Positions 42,291 through 44,552 of a stretch of 44,552 nt of DNA are shown here, one piece after another. The notes under the pieces are model-generated. The model was not told the DNA's origin. It searched no databases and was given only the letters and a program-made list of their open reading frames with translations. Source of the DNA: Weissella hellenica (lineage in GTDB: Bacteria > Bacillota > Bacilli > Lactobacillales > Lactobacillaceae); NCBI RefSeq assembly GCF_005405545.1, contig NZ_BJEG01000002.1, positions 80,942 to 125,493 on the forward strand, in the 5' to 3' direction. Made by a program: the position numbers and the translations under genes. Each line of letters opens with the position of its first letter. Position 1 is the stretch's first letter.

Positions 42291-43828
42291 AGCTTAACCC
42301 CCTTTTGCTTAAGTATTGGTTTTAATCCATATGTCTCTTGAAAAAACTGGCTTTTTGAATTAAAAATCCAATTTTCATAAGCTAAACTATCATTACTATA
42401 AGCTGAAATAATAACATGATGCTTCTGAATTGACACCGAAATCTTTTTTATTTTTTGTTTTCGATCATCATCTAATGCATCTGCTAATCGTAAAATAGCG
42501 GCCAATTTTGAAATTAAGCGCCGATTTTCAGCTGAAATTTGATTAAAATGACTTAAATCAGCTCCTGGTGTTGTCACACTATGGTATTTAGCAATTGCGG
42601 CCACAATTTCTTTTTCTTCTTGTGATAGCCCAATAATATCAGAATGGCGAATTATATATTCAGAATGAATATAATGCGAATGGACACTAATGTAATTACC
42701 AACATCATGCAAAATCGATGCTACTTCTAATAAGACAGATTCCCGTTTTCCCAACATGTGTAATGGTTTTAATTGATTAAATAAATGCAGCGCAAATTTT
42801 GTCACAATGTCTCGGTGGACTGGCTCGACATTGTAATGATTAGCAATATTTGTCGCCATTTTAATCGTCTGATTACTAAAATCATGTTTAGAAAAGCCTA
42901 ACGCCACTTCTTCATTATTAACAATCCCATCAATAACGCTAGAATCCGAAAAACGTAAGGTCTTTGCATTGGTTAATTGCACAATGCGGTCGATTAATAG
43001 TAATTCTGGTAACACTAATGGTGTAACAGACTCATTAATCATGAGTTGATGCATCAGATATTGATCTGATGCATCAACAAGCATATCTAATAAATCTCGA
43101 AAAGTATCAATTGCTAATAAACCATCATTACTATTTTTTGTATATTCAGCAACTATTTTTTTTAAAGACGACGTACCTAATAACATAACCTGCGTCTCTT
43201 GATTATCTGGCAATAACGTTATTTGACCTTCACGATTAAAATCTTTTAGCTTGCTATCAATATAGTCGCTCAATACGCCAATAGAATTCGGGGCTGAACG
43301 TCTTAAACTATCTAGATCTTCTGCAATTTTAACCGGTCCTAACGAAAAATTAGTCGATGTTATAAAGTTTCCATTATCAAACCGTGTAATTGACGTATTA
43401 CCAGATGTAATACCAATAAGGTACACAGTACCAGATGCAGTGGTTTGCTTTTTTGCAAATTCTAATGAAATATTTTGATTACGATAATAAGCCTCATCAC
43501 TGATTGATAACCAGTTAATTTCAAGGCCCGTATGTAAATAAAATTGATCTGCAATAAAGTCAGCATTGATAGCCTGTGATAATCCTTGACTACCCCATAA
43601 TTGATAATTTTCGACTTCATAATCACGTAAAATTTGAATAAATCCCGTTAATGCTTCAACTATTTTGTTTACTACCTTAAATTGCACCGGACGATTACGA
43701 TAAATATCATCACTCAAATTAATATCTTTGTTTACTTTTTCTAGCGATTTATGCGTTTTTAAGTTAACAATCACTAATTCCACCCCTGTAATGTTAACAG
43801 TCATCACCCCAAAGTATTTTTGAGCCAT
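42287..43828 (-). CDS. Ppx/GppA phosphatase with C-terminal HD domain
   Basis: 513 residues from ATG at 43828 (GGGGAGA upstream). N-terminal half (about 1-290) is a diverged ASKHA domain: VYLIGITSGNTSITRF stands where phosphate-2 DTGG is usual. C-terminal half is an HD hydrolase: HRDIVTKFALHLF, EVASILHDVGNYISVHSHYIHS, IVAAIAKYHS and RLADALDDD carry the His and Asp ligands. First gene of ppx-ppk-ppx; its stop overlaps the ppk start by four bases. It likely tunes polyphosphate or (p)ppGpp-type nucleotide turnover. Diverged phosphate loops suggest the first half may sense rather than cut. Confidence 0.85.
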   Translation of the reverse strand: MAQKYFGVMTVNITGVELVIVNLKTHKSLEKVNKDINLSDDIYRNRPVQFKVVNKIVEALTGFIQILRDYEVENYQLWGSQGLSQAINADFIADQFYLHTGLEINWLSISDEAYYRNQNISLEFAKKQTTASGTVYLIGITSGNTSITRFDNGNFITSTNFSLGPVKIAEDLDSLRRSAPNSIGVLSDYIDSKLKDFNREGQITLLPDNQETQVMLLGTSSLKKIVAEYTKNSNDGLLAIDTFRDLLDMLVDASDQYLMHQLMINESVTPLVLPELLLIDRIVQLTNAKTLRFSDSSVIDGIVNNEEVALGFSKHDFSNQTIKMATNIANHYNVEPVHRDIVTKFALHLFNQLKPLHMLGKRESVLLEVASILHDVGNYISVHSHYIHSEYIIRHSDIIGLSQEEKEIVAAIAKYHSVTTPGADLSHFNQISAENRRLISKLAAILRLADALDDDRKQKIKKISVSIQKHHVIISAYSNDSLAYENWIFNSKSQFFQETYGLKPILKQKGVKL

Positions 43829-44003
43829 ATAAAAATCTCCCCAATTTACCATTTTTCTTTCTTTTTTTTCATTTTCATAGTTAGTATACCTTATTTTTCC
43901 TACTTAAATCTATCAGAATTTATTTACTGCCCTTATTAGTTATGAAATCAAAACGAATAATAAAAGTCCGCTATTACTAACTATCTCACTAAAAAATATA
44001 TTA

Positions 44004-44045
44004 AAAAGCGTCAACTGACAGATATTTGTGTCAGTTGACGCTTTT
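44004..44045 (-). terminator. strong second terminator downstream of the rRNA operon
   Basis: AAAAGCGTCAACTGACA and TGTCAGTTGACGCTTTT form 17 perfect pairs with an 8-base loop. It works on either strand. No gene lies between it and the next terminator, so it backs up the rRNA operon terminator. The rest of 43853-44095 shows no gene. Confidence 0.85.
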
Positions 44046-44095
44046 CTATTATGAATCATTGTATGTAATATCTATTAGCAAATAATGCTACAAAA

Positions 44096-44142
44096 CAAAA
44101 AAATACTCTTACAAACGCCTTGATACCAAGGGTTGTAAGAGT
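44096..44142 (-). terminator. rRNA operon terminator
   Basis: Minus strand ACTCTTACAA pairs with TTGTAAGAGT, with an inner CCTTG/CAAGG hairpin, and is followed by a T-run. It lies eight bases past tRNA-Thr. Confidence 0.88.
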
Positions 44143-44149
44143 CATCGCA

Positions 44150-44222
44150 TGCCGACTGGGGGATTCGAACCCTCGACCTACGGTTTACGATACCGTTGCT
44201 CTACCAACTGAGCTAAGTCGGC
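44150..44222 (-). tRNA. tRNA-Thr (anticodon CGT)
   Basis: 73 nt, acceptor GCCGACT/AGTCGGC, discriminator A, anticodon loop ATCGTAA giving CGT. Last gene of the rRNA operon. Confidence 0.93.
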
Positions 44223-44227
44223 AATTA

Positions 44228-44300
44228 CTCCGAATGTCGGGCTCGAACCGACGACAGCACGATTAACAGTCGTGTGCTCTACCAACTGAGCTAATTCGGA
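44228..44300 (-). tRNA. tRNA-Asn (anticodon GTT), rRNA-operon copy
   Basis: 73 nt identical to 38764-38836; follows 5S by seven bases. Confidence 0.95.
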
Positions 44301-44307
44301 ATGATAT

Positions 44308-44424
44308 GCATCGCGACGTCCTATCCTCGCAGGAGGCGATCCTCCAACTACTTTTGGCGCTACTGAGCTTAACTACTGTGTTCGGTATGGGAACAGGTGT
44401 GACCTCAGTGCCATCATCACGACA
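44308..44424 (-). rRNA. rrf: 5S ribosomal RNA, rRNA-operon copy
   Basis: About 117 nt with the same core as 38844-38960. Terminal helix CGTGATG/CGTCGCG. Upstream spacer of about 76 bases to the 23S end. Confidence 0.95.
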
Positions 44425-44500
44425 CGTATTTATCTGAGTGAACTTAGTTCCCTCAAAACTGAATCATAATTGTTATTTTTGCCTTACACCACTTGCTACT

Positions 44501-44552
44501 TGGTTAAGTCCTCGAACCATTAGTACTAGTCCGCTCCATACGTCACCGTACT
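44501..44552 (-). rRNA. rrl: 23S ribosomal RNA, 3' end (runs off window)
   Basis: Minus strand ends ...ACTAATGGTTCGAGGACTTAACCA, cited here only as GGTTCGAGGACTTAACCA, the conserved 3' end of bacterial 23S. The gene continues beyond the window. Confidence 0.92.

Overview
The window looks like a chromosomal segment of a low-GC, heterofermentative lactic acid bacterium of the Leuconostoc/Weissella group. The reasons are a malolactic enzyme with its permease and LysR regulator, a short-form 6-phosphogluconate dehydrogenase with an RpiR regulator, butanediol dehydrogenase, an enterocin-A-type immunity protein, T-boxes for tyrosine and (by my reading) methionine, and CcpA cre sites. The genus cannot be settled from the sequence alone. 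Most genes lie on the minus strand.

Layout. 1-2.9 kb: the start of dTDP-glucose 4,6-dehydratase, a trans-sulfuration PLP enzyme behind a cysteine-rich leader peptide and attenuator, and a 3-hydroxyacyl-CoA dehydrogenase. 3-11.2 kb: a catabolite-repressed glycoside locus (binding protein, two permeases, small membrane protein, GH2 glycosidase, MsmK-type ATPase) divergent from an ArsR-type regulator and an esterase. Two of its genes carry in-frame nonsense codons, so the locus is decaying. 11.3-12.4 kb: a seven-tRNA operon (Val-Asp-Phe-Trp-His-Leu-Leu) and a divergent tRNA-Cys. 12.4-16.4 kb: a reductase and two paralogous GT4 glycosyltransferases. 16.6-20.1 kb: pbuX-xpt under a guanine riboswitch, and a divergent MFS exporter. 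20.2-22.8 kb: decayed IS3-type pieces around a cre-controlled butanediol dehydrogenase and a frameshifted small membrane gene. 22.9-25.8 kb: bacteriocin immunity, then a T-box operon (free methionine sulfoxide reductase homologue plus disulfide oxidoreductase) and a thioredoxin. 25.9-30.4 kb: a PTS-IIC-like membrane protein behind a Leu/Ile-rich leader peptide and attenuator, ilvE, tyrS with its T-box, and an unassigned structured RNA. 30.4-33.1 kb: half-length FGGY kinase, gnd, RpiR regulator. 33.2-38.3 kb: unknown protein, GlsB-type protein, Fe-S-family protein, mleP, mleS and a frameshifted mleR. 38.4-44.55 kb: a coiled-coil protein, an isolated 5S-tRNA-Asn unit with its own promoter, the ppx/ppk polyphosphate operon, and the 3' end of an rRNA operon (23S end, 5S, tRNA-Asn, tRNA-Thr).

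The strongest theme is RNA-level control. Within 44 kb there are two peptide-leader attenuators (Cys-rich; Leu/Ile-rich), two T-boxes, a guanine riboswitch and a multi-hairpin RNA of unknown family. The least expected are the Leu/Ile leader on a transporter that would normally be called a sugar PTS subunit, the Cys leader, and the multi-hairpin RNA. A second theme is gene decay: three nonsense codons in one sugar operon, two poly-A frameshifts (mleR and a small membrane gene), a half kinase and IS fragments.
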